A DNA stretch of 64,000 nt from Phycisphaerae bacterium (GTDB taxonomy: Bacteria; Planctomycetota; Phycisphaerae; Sedimentisphaerales; Anaerobacaceae), in the NCBI GenBank assembly GCA_030601845.1, contig JAUWAY010000005.1:24792-88791 (forward strand). Reading direction: 5' to 3'. Below are positions 9,286-19,854 of this stretch, piece by piece. Under the pieces are notes generated by a model. The model worked only from the letters and a program-made list of their open reading frames with translations, was not told where the DNA came from and searched no databases. Position numbers and translations under genes: made by a program. Positions within the stretch are counted from its first letter, which is position 1. Each line of letters opens with the position of its first letter.

Positions 9286-11040
9286 ATGGGAACTACGTTA
9301 AAAAACGAGCCGAGTAAGTGGCCGTTTGTAGTTTACCTGGGGCTGGTAGTGTGTTCACTCACGGTCTGTTTTACAACTACAGCCGATGCCGGCAATTCGA
9401 AAGACCCCAGCGACTATTTACAAGCCGGTGAGCAAGACATACAGCGTTGGCGGGAAATGAAGTTTGGGCTATTTGTTCACTGGGGCCCGGTGAGTCTGAT
9501 GGGCGTGGAGATCGGCTGGGGCCGGGCCGGGCCTCGGCCGGGAAGAAGCTCTAAAGACAACAGACCCCAGGTGCCGATAGAGGTCTACGACAACCTTTAC
9601 AAGAGTTTTTATCCCGCGCAGTTTGATGCCAAACAGTGGGTCCAAATCGCCAGAGATGCCGGGATGAAGTATCTGGTGTTCACCACCAAACACCACGATG
9701 GGTTCTGCATGTTCGACAGCGCCCTGACCGATTACAAAATTACCAACTCACCGTTTAAGCGTGATATTGTTAAGGAGCTTGCCGACGCCTGTCACGAAGC
9801 CGGTTTGAAGCTCGGCTTCTACTACTCGCCACCCGACTGGTACCACCCCGACTACCGCAGCGAAAATCATGCTCGCTACATTAAGTATCTGCACGGCCAG
9901 CTCCGCGAATTGTGCACCAACTACGGTAAGGTTGATATAATCTGGTTTGATGGCCTGGGCGGAAAACCCGAAGACTGGGACGCTGAGAACTTAATCAAAA
10001 TGGTTCGCCGGCTTCAGCCGCACGTGATTATCAACAACCGGGCCGGACTCGAAGCCGACTACGATACACCTGAACAGAATATCGGAAAGTTTCAAACCGA
10101 GCGAGCGTGGGAAACCTGTATGACAATCGGTGACCAATGGGCGTGGAAGCCAAACGATAGTATCAAGTCGCTGAAGCAATGCATTCAGACGCTGGTGAAG
10201 GTCGCCGGTGCAGACGGGAACTTCCTTTTCAATGTTGGGCCTATGCCGACCGGCGAGATTGAGCCGAGGCAGGTTGCACGACTTAAAGAAATGGGCGACT
10301 GGCTACGAAAGTACGGCCAGAGCATTTATGGCACCCGAGGCGGCCCGTTCAAAGATGCATCCTGGGGTGTTGCCACCCATAAGGGCAATAAAATCTATGT
10401 CCACATCCTCAACTGGCGCAGCAAGACCGTCACTCTGCCGCCAATCCAGACCAAAATCATCGCAAGCTCGCTGCTGACTGGCGGCACCACTACTGTAAAA
10501 CAAACCGAAGAGTCCATCGAGGTTACCGTCCCGAAGGCCTATCAGCAGGAGCTTGACACAATTATCATGCTGCGGCTCGATGGGCCGGCAGCAGAGGTAA
10601 AACCGGCCTCGGCACCTGCAGGACTGTATTCCACCACAGCAACGGCATCGAGTGTAAACCCCCGGATAAGCCATGGGCTAAAAGCCCACGACCCGTCAAA
10701 AGCGTTTGATGGCAACTTCGATAGCTATTGGACTACCGACAAAAATACCCGGCAGGCCTGGCTGGAGCTGGATATGGAAAAGCCCGCGACTTTTAACCGG
10801 GCCCTGATTAGCGAACCAACTCACCGCAGAGCCGGCCCGCTGCACTATGTGCAGCAATTCGAGTTGCAGCACAAGGACGGTGACCAATGGCAGACGTTTG
10901 CTCGGGGCAGAGAAATCGGCGATAGACTCGAGTTGAAGTTCTCACCCGTTACCGCCCGCTATGTTCGGCTGAACATTCTAAAGGCCAGCAGCGCCCCAGC
11001 CATCGCCGAGCTCCAGCTTTTCGCACCGGATGGGAAGTGA
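9286..11040 (+). CDS. Alpha-L-fucosidase (GH29) with C-terminal F5/8-type C (discoidin-like) domain
   Basis: WREMKFGLFVHWGPVSL..., MKYLVFTTKHHDGFCMFDSALTDYKI..., WFDGLGGKPEDW; C-terminal LELDMEKPATFNRALISE...ARYVRLNIL. Confidence 0.9.
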   Translation: MGTTLKNEPSKWPFVVYLGLVVCSLTVCFTTTADAGNSKDPSDYLQAGEQDIQRWREMKFGLFVHWGPVSLMGVEIGWGRAGPRPGRSSKDNRPQVPIEVYDNLYKSFYPAQFDAKQWVQIARDAGMKYLVFTTKHHDGFCMFDSALTDYKITNSPFKRDIVKELADACHEAGLKLGFYYSPPDWYHPDYRSENHARYIKYLHGQLRELCTNYGKVDIIWFDGLGGKPEDWDAENLIKMVRRLQPHVIINNRAGLEADYDTPEQNIGKFQTERAWETCMTIGDQWAWKPNDSIKSLKQCIQTLVKVAGADGNFLFNVGPMPTGEIEPRQVARLKEMGDWLRKYGQSIYGTRGGPFKDASWGVATHKGNKIYVHILNWRSKTVTLPPIQTKIIASSLLTGGTTTVKQTEESIEVTVPKAYQQELDTIIMLRLDGPAAEVKPASAPAGLYSTTATASSVNPRISHGLKAHDPSKAFDGNFDSYWTTDKNTRQAWLELDMEKPATFNRALISEPTHRRAGPLHYVQQFELQHKDGDQWQTFARGREIGDRLELKFSPVTARYVRLNILKASSAPAIAELQLFAPDGK

Positions 11041-11129
11041 CGGAGCTGTTATTTGTCTTATTGGATATTGTGTTGTTGTACGCGTTTTGAAAAAGGCTTT
11101 AATTTGCTAAATGAATGTGGAGGTTGTAA

Positions 11130-11690
11130 ATGCGAACTGGCGAAATAGTCTCCGACGGTGAAGCCAAAATGAAAAAGGCGGTGGAATTCCTGCAGGATGA
11201 GTTAAAATCGGTGCGAACCGGCAGGGCTTCTACCGGACTTGTCGAGAATATAAAGGCCGATTTTTACGGCACGCCTACGCCGTTGAAACAAATGGCAACG
11301 CTGGCGGCACCACAGCCGGATATGGTTGTGATTAAACCATTCGACCCTGCCTCGGTCAAGGATATCGAAAAGGCAATCAAAAGCAGCGACCTGAGCATTG
11401 CGCCGATTGTGGACGGCAAACTCATCCGCCTTAATATCCCGCCACTCAGTGAGGAAAGAAGAAAACAGCTTGTTGCCCAGGCCAAACAGACCGGAGAACA
11501 GACAAAGGTTACCATTCGTAACATACGAAGGGACGCAAACAAGCAGCTCGAAAAAGAGCAGAAAGACAAAATTATCACTGAAGATGACCTCCAGACCGGC
11601 AAAAAGCAAATCGACGATGTTACGAGAGAATACTCCGACAGGGTTGACGCGGTAGTCAAAAATAAATCGGATGAAATAATGCTCGAGTAA
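11130..11690 (+). CDS. frr: Ribosome recycling factor
   Basis: MKKAVEFLQDELKSVRTGRASTGLVENIKADFYGTPTPLKQMATL...PPLSEERRKQLVAQAKQ. Confidence 0.96.
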   Translation: MRTGEIVSDGEAKMKKAVEFLQDELKSVRTGRASTGLVENIKADFYGTPTPLKQMATLAAPQPDMVVIKPFDPASVKDIEKAIKSSDLSIAPIVDGKLIRLNIPPLSEERRKQLVAQAKQTGEQTKVTIRNIRRDANKQLEKEQKDKIITEDDLQTGKKQIDDVTREYSDRVDAVVKNKSDEIMLE

Positions 11691-11774
11691 TTTTACCACA
11701 ACTGCTCTTGTACACTTATGCTCTTTATTTAGTCAATACTGGTTTGATTTGGAACTTTAATCTTTCTTTTTCTT

Positions 11775-14700
11775 TTGGGGGACAAAACGATGCAAGCTGA
11801 AGAAAACCTAAAAGCTGTAGCTCAGGGAAAAACTAAGTCTAAGAAAAAGACCAGGATTCTCAGGTGGGTGCTGCTGCTCGTAGTTGTTCTGATTGTGTTA
11901 GCGTTTTTCCTGTTGCCTGTATTTATATCGAGCGAAAGAGGCCGAAGAACGATACTGGCCAAAATCAATAATTCCATTGACGGCCAGACGGATTTTGCCA
12001 CGCTTACAATGGGCTGGTTCAAAGGCATCAAGGTTACAGATTTTAGTTTCAACGACAATATCGGCCAAACCTCGGTCAAGGTAAAGCAAATCGCCACCAG
12101 GCCGCACTATGCCCCCATCTTGACCGGCAGTCTGTCCTTTGGCGAAACGGTTATTGATGAGCCGAGGGTAGAGATAAATCTTAAAGCCGCCCGCCCGGAG
12201 AAGGCCGAACCCGCTCGCCCGGAACCGTCGGCCGACAAAAAAGCACGGCCAGTTGTATTACCTATCAAAAAAATCGACCTCGTCGTCAACAACGGCAATG
12301 TAAAAGTAACCAACCAGCAAGCTCAGACTGTTGAGCTTTCGCAGATAAACTCCAACCTGAATTTGCGCCCTCCGGGCCAGCAAACACGTCTCGATATAGA
12401 TATGGTTGTGGTTGGTCAAGCTAAACAGGCAAAGGTCAGCGCGGAAGCTCAAATTACACCCGGCAAAAAAACCGGCTGGACCCTTAAAGGAACCACCGGC
12501 AATTTGAATATTGAGGTCAACGATCTGGACCTTGGCTCTTTAGGTCCCATTTTTGTGTTAGCTGGGCTTGATGTGCAGGCCAAAGGTGCCCTTTCCGCCA
12601 ATATCAAGACCGAAATTAAAGATGGTCAAGTTGAAGATTTAAGCGGAACGCTCAAAGCAATGAATCTTGATATAACCGGCGCCGAACTAAAAGGCGACAG
12701 ATTCAAAACCAGCCGTTTGGACATTGACGTAAAACTGCAAAGCAGCAATGGCTCAATAAATATCGACCGGCTCCGGCTTGACAGCGACTGGATGCAGGCT
12801 AATGCCAGGGGAGTAGTTCCTACAACACTTGGCTCGTTAACCGATTTTCTAACGTCAACTGCAGATTACAATTTAAGCGGCAGCTTCGACTGCGATTTGG
12901 CCGTTGCTTTGTCGCAGATGCCTCACACATTTGCCCTTAAAGAGGGGATGAAGGTAACTTCGGGACAGCTAAATGGAAACATCGAGGCACAGAGCGGTAA
13001 AATTCAAGGCCAGGCAAATCTTGTCGGATTAGCAGGAACTGTTGACGGAAAAAAGATTGCCCTTTCCGAACCGGTTATTGCCAGGATCGAAATAACCGCC
13101 GACGATAAAAAAATAAATTTTGATAACGTGGATGTGTCAGCCGCATTTGCGAAAATCAGCGCCACCGGCACCATTGAACAGATTCAATATGAAGGCCGAG
13201 TTGATTTGGCAAAACTTCAGGCCGAGTTAGGACAGTTTGTAGATATTGGCCAATACCAGATGGCCGGTGAGCTTATAAGCCAAGGCCAGGTATCCATCAA
13301 GGAAGACAAAATCACCGCTGTCGGCTCATCTGAGATTAAAGACCTCATCTTGCGTTCGGCCGAAGGAGTCACTGCATCCGAGCCGATGGCTGAGATAGCC
13401 TTTGCCTTTGAGATAGACCAGAAAAATAATATCGTTACCGTTGATTCTATAAAAGCCAATGCAAGTTTCGGCCAGGTCGGAATAAAAAACGCCGTGCTGC
13501 CGCTGAATGAAAAGGCGGCAAAACCTATGGAGCTGGCTATCTCCGCCGATGATATTGACCTTGAGAAGTTGCAGCCTTTTGCCGTGCTGTTTGCGTCTTT
13601 CCCGAAAGAAATGCAATTGGCAGGAATCGCCCAATCGAGTATCCATATCAGTGCCAAAAAGGACACCTACCATATCACAAGTGATGCGACAGAAATTAAA
13701 AATCTAAAGATTCTCTATCCGCAGCAGCAGCCTTTCGAGCAGGAAAAAGTTCTGCTTATTGCTGATGCTGAGGTTAATCCGGTTGACAAAACATTCGCAG
13801 TAAAAAAGCTGCAGCTGCTAACCGAGCAAATAAAGGTCAGCTTCGCGCCTGTTAGTCTTACGACCAAAAACGGTAAAAGCAAACTCCAGGGGCGAATTGA
13901 TTGTGAATATGACTGGGCGGCGGTCAGCACTGTTGCCGCGCCTTTTTTGCCGCAGGGCTTGAAACTCGAGGGACAAAGAAAAGATACCATTAATTTTTCC
14001 AGCGAATACCCGACCGACCAGACCGAAAAAATACTGGAAAATCTCAACACGGTGGCAAAAGCCGGATTCACATCGGCCAATTATATGGGTCTGAATTTCG
14101 GCCCGACCGAGGTGAACATTAAAGTCCAAAACGGCCTGCTGGAAATCACCCCCTTTTCGACGACCGTAAACAATGGACAGTTCAACTTTGCCGGTGGAGC
14201 AGATTTCAAGCAGGAGCCGACACTATTGAAAACACCAAAGCCGATTCACATAGTGAAGGATGTTCAAATCAACGACGAGATGAGCAGAATGCTTTTAACT
14301 TATTTGAACCCGATTTTTGTCGACGCCGTCAATGTAACCGGCGTGGCAAACTTTAACTGTGAACGCCTTGCCATACCACTGGCCGGAGGTGACAACAATG
14401 ACATTGAAGTAAGTGGCACAGCTTCAATAGACAGGTTGATTTTGCAGCCGACAGGTTTGCTCGGCCAGCTCCTTCCATTAGTCGGCACCAGCGCACAGGG
14501 ACAGGATATAACAATCCATCCGACAAAATTTGTCTTGCAGAACGGTTTCCTTAGATACGACAATATGCAGATGGATATCGGCGACACTCCGGTTAATTTC
14601 AAGGATGCTGTTATTGGGCTGGATACGAGTTATGATATGACCGTCGTTTTGCCGTGGACGCTTCGTGGCAGAACAGCGAGGGTCGGTGAAGATACCGAGG

Positions 14701-14849
14701 ACAAAAGGATAGAGCTCAGGCTTAAAGCGGCCGCCGGTGAAAAACCCAAACTTGACACGGCTAAGCTGCTCGAAGATCAGTTAAAGAAGCAATTAGAAGA
14801 GCGATTGAAGGAAGAGTTGCGAAAGGGCCTTGAGGGACTATTTCGGTAA
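11775..14849 (+). CDS. AsmA-like / DUF748-type large membrane-anchored protein
   Basis: Single N-terminal TM followed by long beta-rich repeats; C-terminal region (ATVSGTASIDRLILQPTG...VLPWTLRGRT) resembles AsmA/TamB-like proteins. Confidence 0.65.
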   Translation: MGDKTMQAEENLKAVAQGKTKSKKKTRILRWVLLLVVVLIVLAFFLLPVFISSERGRRTILAKINNSIDGQTDFATLTMGWFKGIKVTDFSFNDNIGQTSVKVKQIATRPHYAPILTGSLSFGETVIDEPRVEINLKAARPEKAEPARPEPSADKKARPVVLPIKKIDLVVNNGNVKVTNQQAQTVELSQINSNLNLRPPGQQTRLDIDMVVVGQAKQAKVSAEAQITPGKKTGWTLKGTTGNLNIEVNDLDLGSLGPIFVLAGLDVQAKGALSANIKTEIKDGQVEDLSGTLKAMNLDITGAELKGDRFKTSRLDIDVKLQSSNGSINIDRLRLDSDWMQANARGVVPTTLGSLTDFLTSTADYNLSGSFDCDLAVALSQMPHTFALKEGMKVTSGQLNGNIEAQSGKIQGQANLVGLAGTVDGKKIALSEPVIARIEITADDKKINFDNVDVSAAFAKISATGTIEQIQYEGRVDLAKLQAELGQFVDIGQYQMAGELISQGQVSIKEDKITAVGSSEIKDLILRSAEGVTASEPMAEIAFAFEIDQKNNIVTVDSIKANASFGQVGIKNAVLPLNEKAAKPMELAISADDIDLEKLQPFAVLFASFPKEMQLAGIAQSSIHISAKKDTYHITSDATEIKNLKILYPQQQPFEQEKVLLIADAEVNPVDKTFAVKKLQLLTEQIKVSFAPVSLTTKNGKSKLQGRIDCEYDWAAVSTVAAPFLPQGLKLEGQRKDTINFSSEYPTDQTEKILENLNTVAKAGFTSANYMGLNFGPTEVNIKVQNGLLEITPFSTTVNNGQFNFAGGADFKQEPTLLKTPKPIHIVKDVQINDEMSRMLLTYLNPIFVDAVNVTGVANFNCERLAIPLAGGDNNDIEVSGTASIDRLILQPTGLLGQLLPLVGTSAQGQDITIHPTKFVLQNGFLRYDNMQMDIGDTPVNFKDAVIGLDTSYDMTVVLPWTLRGRTARVGEDTEDKRIELRLKAAAGEKPKLDTAKLLEDQLKKQLEERLKEELRKGLEGLFR

Positions 14850-14929
14850 TTAACTCGAAACGACAGGTTTGTTTCCAAAATCTCGGCGCATAGAAAAACT
14901 TTTTATTTACTCGAACCGGCCGATTAGGT

Positions 14930-14995
14930 TGTCATGCTGAGCCACGCAGCTTCGATTTGCGAAGCATCCGGCCTTAGAAAGGCAATGCAATGACA
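14930..14995. repeat. REP-like dispersed palindromic element (TGTCATGCTGAG...ATGACA)
   Basis: TGTCAT/ATGACA inverted ends with internal GCTTCG/CGAAGC; same layout as 31080-31164. Confidence 0.6.
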
Positions 14996-15042
14996 TTCGG
15001 GTAATTTTGTTAGAGTCACTTTCGAATCGAAAGGGAATCGAA

Positions 15043-16350
15043 ATGTTGGAGAAATTCTTATCCACACCTACCGCACAGCTCGGCAGAGCGGGCCGCTTTG
15101 CGGCCTTTCAAATCAAACTCTGGTCGCACTGCGCCAGACTCTTAAAGAAAAACCGCGCAGGTCAACAGGCCGCCGCCCTGTCGTATCGCACCATATTCGG
15201 CATTGTCCCGCTGGCTATCGTAATGCTTTTGATGTTTCAGTCACTCTCGGCCTTTGAGGATATAGGTGAGAAGGTCAAGAGTCTGGTTTATGACCAGCTT
15301 CACTTCTCACAGGTCAAATTGAGCACGGCGGAGACGGAAGAAAAAATGCTCACAGAATACCTGGACGAAATAGTCGGCGCCTTTTTCACGGGATTAAACA
15401 AGGGCTCCCTGACCATAGTTAGCGGAATCCTCGTTATTTGGGCTGCACTGGCTTTGTTGTCAACAATAGAAAGAGCATTCAACAATATCTGGCATGTCGG
15501 TAGGGGCAGGAGTTTTCTGCACAGAATAATTAACTACTGGGCGCTTCTGACACTTGGCCCGCTGCTTCTTGGTGCTGGCATCTACATTACCACAGAGTAT
15601 TCGGCTATCGGTCGATTGCAAGAAACTGGTTTAACTCATTTCGGCTCGGTCGTTCTGTCTTACATAGTTGCGACCGTTGCCTTTTTCCTGCTCTACTTTG
15701 TCTTGCCAAACACCAGGGTTCAGGCAAAGGCCGCTATCTGGGGCGCAGCGGTGGCCGCTTTGGTCTGGTGTGTTGCAAAGTGGGGTTTCGGGCAATACGT
15801 TACACAGTTTATCCCTTACAGTAAGGTTTACGGCGTTATGGGCCTTATTCCATTATGCGTCTTCTGGATCCATCTCTCCTGGCTCATCGTCCTGTTCGGC
15901 CTGCAGTTGACATTTACCACTCAGCACTTAAAGACCCTTGACGCCGCTGAGATTGCCGCCGCCAAAAAGACCGAGGAGTATTTCATAGCCAACGATTTGA
16001 CCGTCATCAATATCGCCAGGGAAATTGCCGCCGCTTTTGAACAGAATAAAGCCCCCATTTCGTCTGAAGTTATCTGCAGCAAATTAGATATCCCCGCCGA
16101 GTTCGGCGAAAAAATCCTTAATCACCTTGTAGCCAGCGAGATTATTGTAAAGAGCTCCGAGCCGAAAGCCGGTTTTCTCCCGGCCCAGGACCCGGAAAAT
16201 ATCAAGTTATCCGACATCGCCGAGGCCGTCGCCGCAGCCGGCTTCGCCCAGTCAACAACCGACCAGCCGGCAAGTCTCCAGCAGATAGCCCAGTCCCACC
16301 GTGATGTCCTGGCACAGTACAACCTCAAACAAATCATTGACGTTGAATAG
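15043..16350 (+). CDS. YihY/virulence factor BrkB family membrane protein
   Basis: QQAAALSYRTIFGIVPLAIVMLLMFQ...NNIWHVGRGRSFLHRIINYWALLTLGPLLLG...; C-terminal winged-helix-like part. Confidence 0.88.
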   Translation: MLEKFLSTPTAQLGRAGRFAAFQIKLWSHCARLLKKNRAGQQAAALSYRTIFGIVPLAIVMLLMFQSLSAFEDIGEKVKSLVYDQLHFSQVKLSTAETEEKMLTEYLDEIVGAFFTGLNKGSLTIVSGILVIWAALALLSTIERAFNNIWHVGRGRSFLHRIINYWALLTLGPLLLGAGIYITTEYSAIGRLQETGLTHFGSVVLSYIVATVAFFLLYFVLPNTRVQAKAAIWGAAVAALVWCVAKWGFGQYVTQFIPYSKVYGVMGLIPLCVFWIHLSWLIVLFGLQLTFTTQHLKTLDAAEIAAAKKTEEYFIANDLTVINIAREIAAAFEQNKAPISSEVICSKLDIPAEFGEKILNHLVASEIIVKSSEPKAGFLPAQDPENIKLSDIAEAVAAAGFAQSTTDQPASLQQIAQSHRDVLAQYNLKQIIDVE

Positions 16351-16640
16351 TAGGGGCAGGCCTCTGTGTCTGCCCAACTTGTTTTACATTCAGCCCCCCA
16401 AATTTATTTGAAGTGTTATCCTTTATATTTAGTCCCGCGTTTCACGCGGGGTTTTCCATCCGTCCCCCATTGCCGACGCTATACACAATACAAATATTTC
16501 GACATTCGAAATTCCTTGCCTGTCCCGGTTTCGTCTGTCGGGGTTCGATATTCGATATTCCTTATGGTCATTGCGAGCGCAGCGAAGCAATCCCGAAATA
16601 ATCAATAATATTGTCATCCCCGCGCAAGCGGGGACAATAA

Positions 16641-17516
16641 TCAATTTCCCCGTCTCCGCCTCAGCAACGCCAGACCACCCAGGCCCAGCAGCAAAACCGT
16701 CCCCGGCTCAGGAACTCGGAACTCGCCACCCAAGATGTTTTCCCTTGACAAGCTGGGATAAGTCTGAGAATTCAGTAGCAGCCCAGCCTTTGAGTATTGC
16801 TCAAACACCAGTACAGCAGAATGGAGTGTATTTCTATCGTGCAGCCAGAGCGTCCCATCTGCCGGGTCCAGTGCCAAAGCTACGTTTTGGTCATGGGCCA
16901 GAGTAAACGAACTTAGGAGCGTCCCATTCATCGCTCGATTCTCAACGACATTGCCAACAGAGCCCTCCCAACCAGAAAGCCAGAGCGAATCATTCGTCGG
17001 GTCATATGTAATTCCCAACATCCTACCGCTACCAGTCCCAAGTGTAAACAACTGAACCGGGTTTGCCCAATTCAGGTCGAATCGATAGGCGGTGCCGTTG
17101 TCAAAATCCCACGCATAGTTAGAAGTGCCATCAGTCGTTCCATCGAAAAATCTCGCTCCGACTACTGGCTGTGTGTAGGTCGTCCCCGTGGGTGTACCAT
17201 CGAGCGTGTACTCGGCTCCTTGATCAGAATGGCGTATGCCAAGTGTGCGAACCGTCGCCAGAACGGCGATTGCGTACTCCTCCTCTCCCGACACTTGCCC
17301 CCACGTTCGGTTCACATTTGAGCCTTGGACAACATGGATTCTCTGCCATTGACCAGCGGTTAGATAGTATTCGCTTACTGGGCCAGCAACAGCTATGGAA
17401 GTACCGCACAACACCAACGCAAGCACTGCCACAAGTATTGTGGCACGCATTCCGAACAAAGAAATTGAATTTGGTGATTTCATGTAAGTCTTCATTCTTT
17501 CTTTACTCCTTTTCAA
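16641..17516 (-). CDS. PEP-CTERM sorting domain protein
   Basis: C-terminus RVPEPGTVLLLGLGGLALLRRRRGN; N-terminal signal segment. Confidence 0.88.
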   Translation of the reverse strand: MKRSKERMKTYMKSPNSISLFGMRATILVAVLALVLCGTSIAVAGPVSEYYLTAGQWQRIHVVQGSNVNRTWGQVSGEEEYAIAVLATVRTLGIRHSDQGAEYTLDGTPTGTTYTQPVVGARFFDGTTDGTSNYAWDFDNGTAYRFDLNWANPVQLFTLGTGSGRMLGITYDPTNDSLWLSGWEGSVGNVVENRAMNGTLLSSFTLAHDQNVALALDPADGTLWLHDRNTLHSAVLVFEQYSKAGLLLNSQTYPSLSRENILGGEFRVPEPGTVLLLGLGGLALLRRRRGN

Positions 17517-17518
17517 TT

Positions 17519-17554
17519 GGCCCCCTGCTTTCTTGCGAAAGCAAGAAGGGGGCC
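17519..17554. repeat. Palindromic element GGCCCCC-TGCTTTCTTGCGAAAGCAAGAA-GGGGGCC
   Basis: Near-perfect inverted repeat; 18-nt core identical (reverse complement) to 44252-44269 inside a CDS. Confidence 0.75.
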
Positions 17555-18195
17555 GGTTCTTAATTCATCTACTACTCTGCGAAGTATCGCTACGTAGCAC
17601 AAGTCGGCTGGGACCGCCTCAACCAACTAAATTGTCTTAAACTCTCTGCGTTCTCAGCGCTCTCTGCGGTTAATAGTTTCTGCGTTTCCTCATCACCGCC
17701 GGCTTGCGCAGAAATACCACACAAGCTGAATGCAGTGGGTCCTGAACAAATAGAAACTCTCTGCATTACACGCACATTAACCTTCACCGACCTTCACTTT
17801 TCGTGCATGCTGACTACAGAATCCCTTCTTGTTCGGAAAGACTGTGGATTGAGAAAAATCCGGGTAGGAATAATACGAGTGCCTGCCCTCCTCCTGTTTT
17901 CTCTCATCGCTATGAGCGGAATAATTGTAATGAGCGGAATAATTGTTACTTTCTTATGTCTGTCAGTATTTATACCCGAAATCGCCGCGAAGTCAAGAAA
18001 AAAATCCTATTTGGGGGGATTTTCTTTGGATGTTTCTCGACATCCGCCTTTAAATGAAAAAAACGCTGGCGGCGTGAACTTATTGGCGATAAAATCGTAA
18101 AATCAATACGGTGATTGGTGAGTGAGAAACGACCAGTTAACTAATTAACCAATTAACTATTCTGTCTTAATTATATAAGAGATTGGGAGGTAAAA

Positions 18196-19716
18196 ATGCA
18201 GATTTTCAGTTTCAGCCGTGCTCCGGCGGGCGCCTCTGCCCAGACGAGACACAATAAAGCAACCCCACGGCTCTGTTTAATTTCAGCCCTGTTTGTGCTC
18301 CTGCTGTTTATCAGCCCGGCACCGGCCTTTGCGAAGGATGACGGCGACATCGATACCCTTCGGCAGATGGGCAAGGCCTTTGCCGAAATCGCCGAAAAGG
18401 CCTCACCAGCCGTAGTTGGTATAAAGGCCGAAAAGACCATCACGTGGGAATATCCAACAATGCCCGAATGGCCCTTTGGCGAGCCATTTGACCCATTCGA
18501 TGATGATTTCTTTGACCGTTTCTTTCGTTGGCGCTCCCCCCGCCGACGCTCACCGCAACAGCGAAAATACCAGCAGATAGCCCAGGGCTCCGGATTTATT
18601 ATATCAGCCGACGGCTATATCCTGACAAACAATCATCTTGCCGAGGATGCCGGCAAAATCACCGTCATACTTGCAGATGGCGAAGAGTTTGAAGCAGAAA
18701 CCATCGGCACAGACCCCGAATCCGATATTGCTGTGTTAAAAATTGATGACGACGACTTGCCCTGTCTCGAACTGGCCGACTCCGACGCCCTCAAGGTCGG
18801 CGAATGGGTTCTGGCCATCGGCAATCCGTTCGGCCTGACTCATACCGTTACCGCTGGAATCGTAAGCGCCAAAGGCAGAGGTGGCTTCCGTCTCACCGAG
18901 TTCGAAAATTACATTCAGACCGATGCCGCCATAAATCCGGGTAATTCCGGCGGACCTCTATTAAACCTTGATGGAGAGGTGGTCGGAATTAACACCTTTA
19001 TAATCAGTGGCAGCGGCGGCTTTATGGGTATCGGCTTTGCCATTCCCATCAATATAGCTAAATCCGTTTATCCTCAGCTTATTGAGAGCGGAAAGGTTGT
19101 CCATGGCTTCCTCGGTGTCGCCATCCAGGATTTAACTGACGAATTGGCCAAATCCTTTGGCTTGAAAAATACCAAAGGTGTGCTTATTTCCGAGGTTACC
19201 GAGGACTCCGCAGCCGAAAAAGCCGGACTAAAGCAGGGCGATATCGTTGTTGAGTTAGACGGCCAGGGTGTTGAAAAAGTCAATGTGTTGCAGAGCCGCA
19301 TCGCAATGCGAAAACCCGGCACCAGCGTAAAAGTAGTGGTGCTGCGGGACGGCAAACGAAAAACTCTCACTGTCGAACTCGGCGAGCGCCCGCCGGAGCA
19401 AATTATAGCCGGCCAGTCAGAGATACTGGAAGAATTAGGCCTTACCGTCAATAACCTTACCGACGATTTGGCTGAACGGCTTGGGTTCGAGGGCCTGACC
19501 GGCGTTGTCGTTACCGGCGTTGAGTCCGGCTCTGAAGCCAATCGGAAGGGTATTACGGCTGGAACACTGATTATGAAAGTTAACCGAACGCAAGTCTCGA
19601 ATGTAAAAGAGTTTAACGAAGCTGTAGAACAGGCCGGCAAGGAAGGCGCCATTCTGCTATTAATCAATGATGGACGCTACATACGCTTCGCAGTGCTGAA
19701 ATTGCCCAAAAAATAA
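18196..19716 (+). CDS. HtrA/Deg-family serine protease with two PDZ domains
   Basis: GSGFIISADGYILTNNHLAEDA..., DIAVLKI, INPGNSGGPLLNLDGEVVGIN; two PDZ segments. Confidence 0.93.
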   Translation: MQIFSFSRAPAGASAQTRHNKATPRLCLISALFVLLLFISPAPAFAKDDGDIDTLRQMGKAFAEIAEKASPAVVGIKAEKTITWEYPTMPEWPFGEPFDPFDDDFFDRFFRWRSPRRRSPQQRKYQQIAQGSGFIISADGYILTNNHLAEDAGKITVILADGEEFEAETIGTDPESDIAVLKIDDDDLPCLELADSDALKVGEWVLAIGNPFGLTHTVTAGIVSAKGRGGFRLTEFENYIQTDAAINPGNSGGPLLNLDGEVVGINTFIISGSGGFMGIGFAIPINIAKSVYPQLIESGKVVHGFLGVAIQDLTDELAKSFGLKNTKGVLISEVTEDSAAEKAGLKQGDIVVELDGQGVEKVNVLQSRIAMRKPGTSVKVVVLRDGKRKTLTVELGERPPEQIIAGQSEILEELGLTVNNLTDDLAERLGFEGLTGVVVTGVESGSEANRKGITAGTLIMKVNRTQVSNVKEFNEAVEQAGKEGAILLLINDGRYIRFAVLKLPKK

Positions 19717-19761
19717 TGCCAAAAGATACGGAGACGTAAGAGCTTTTACATAAACACCTTA

Positions 19762-19784
19762 GCCCCGCTTTGAGCGGGGCTTTT
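19762..19784 (+). terminator. Rho-independent terminator downstream of the Deg protease
   Basis: GCCCCGC-TTTGA-GCGGGGC followed by TTTT. Confidence 0.7.
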
Positions 19785-19854
19785 GCATTGGTAAAGGGGC
19801 TGTTTTGAGCTGAGCGGCAGGGGCAAAAATGGACAGTTGGGTAGTTGGGAATTG

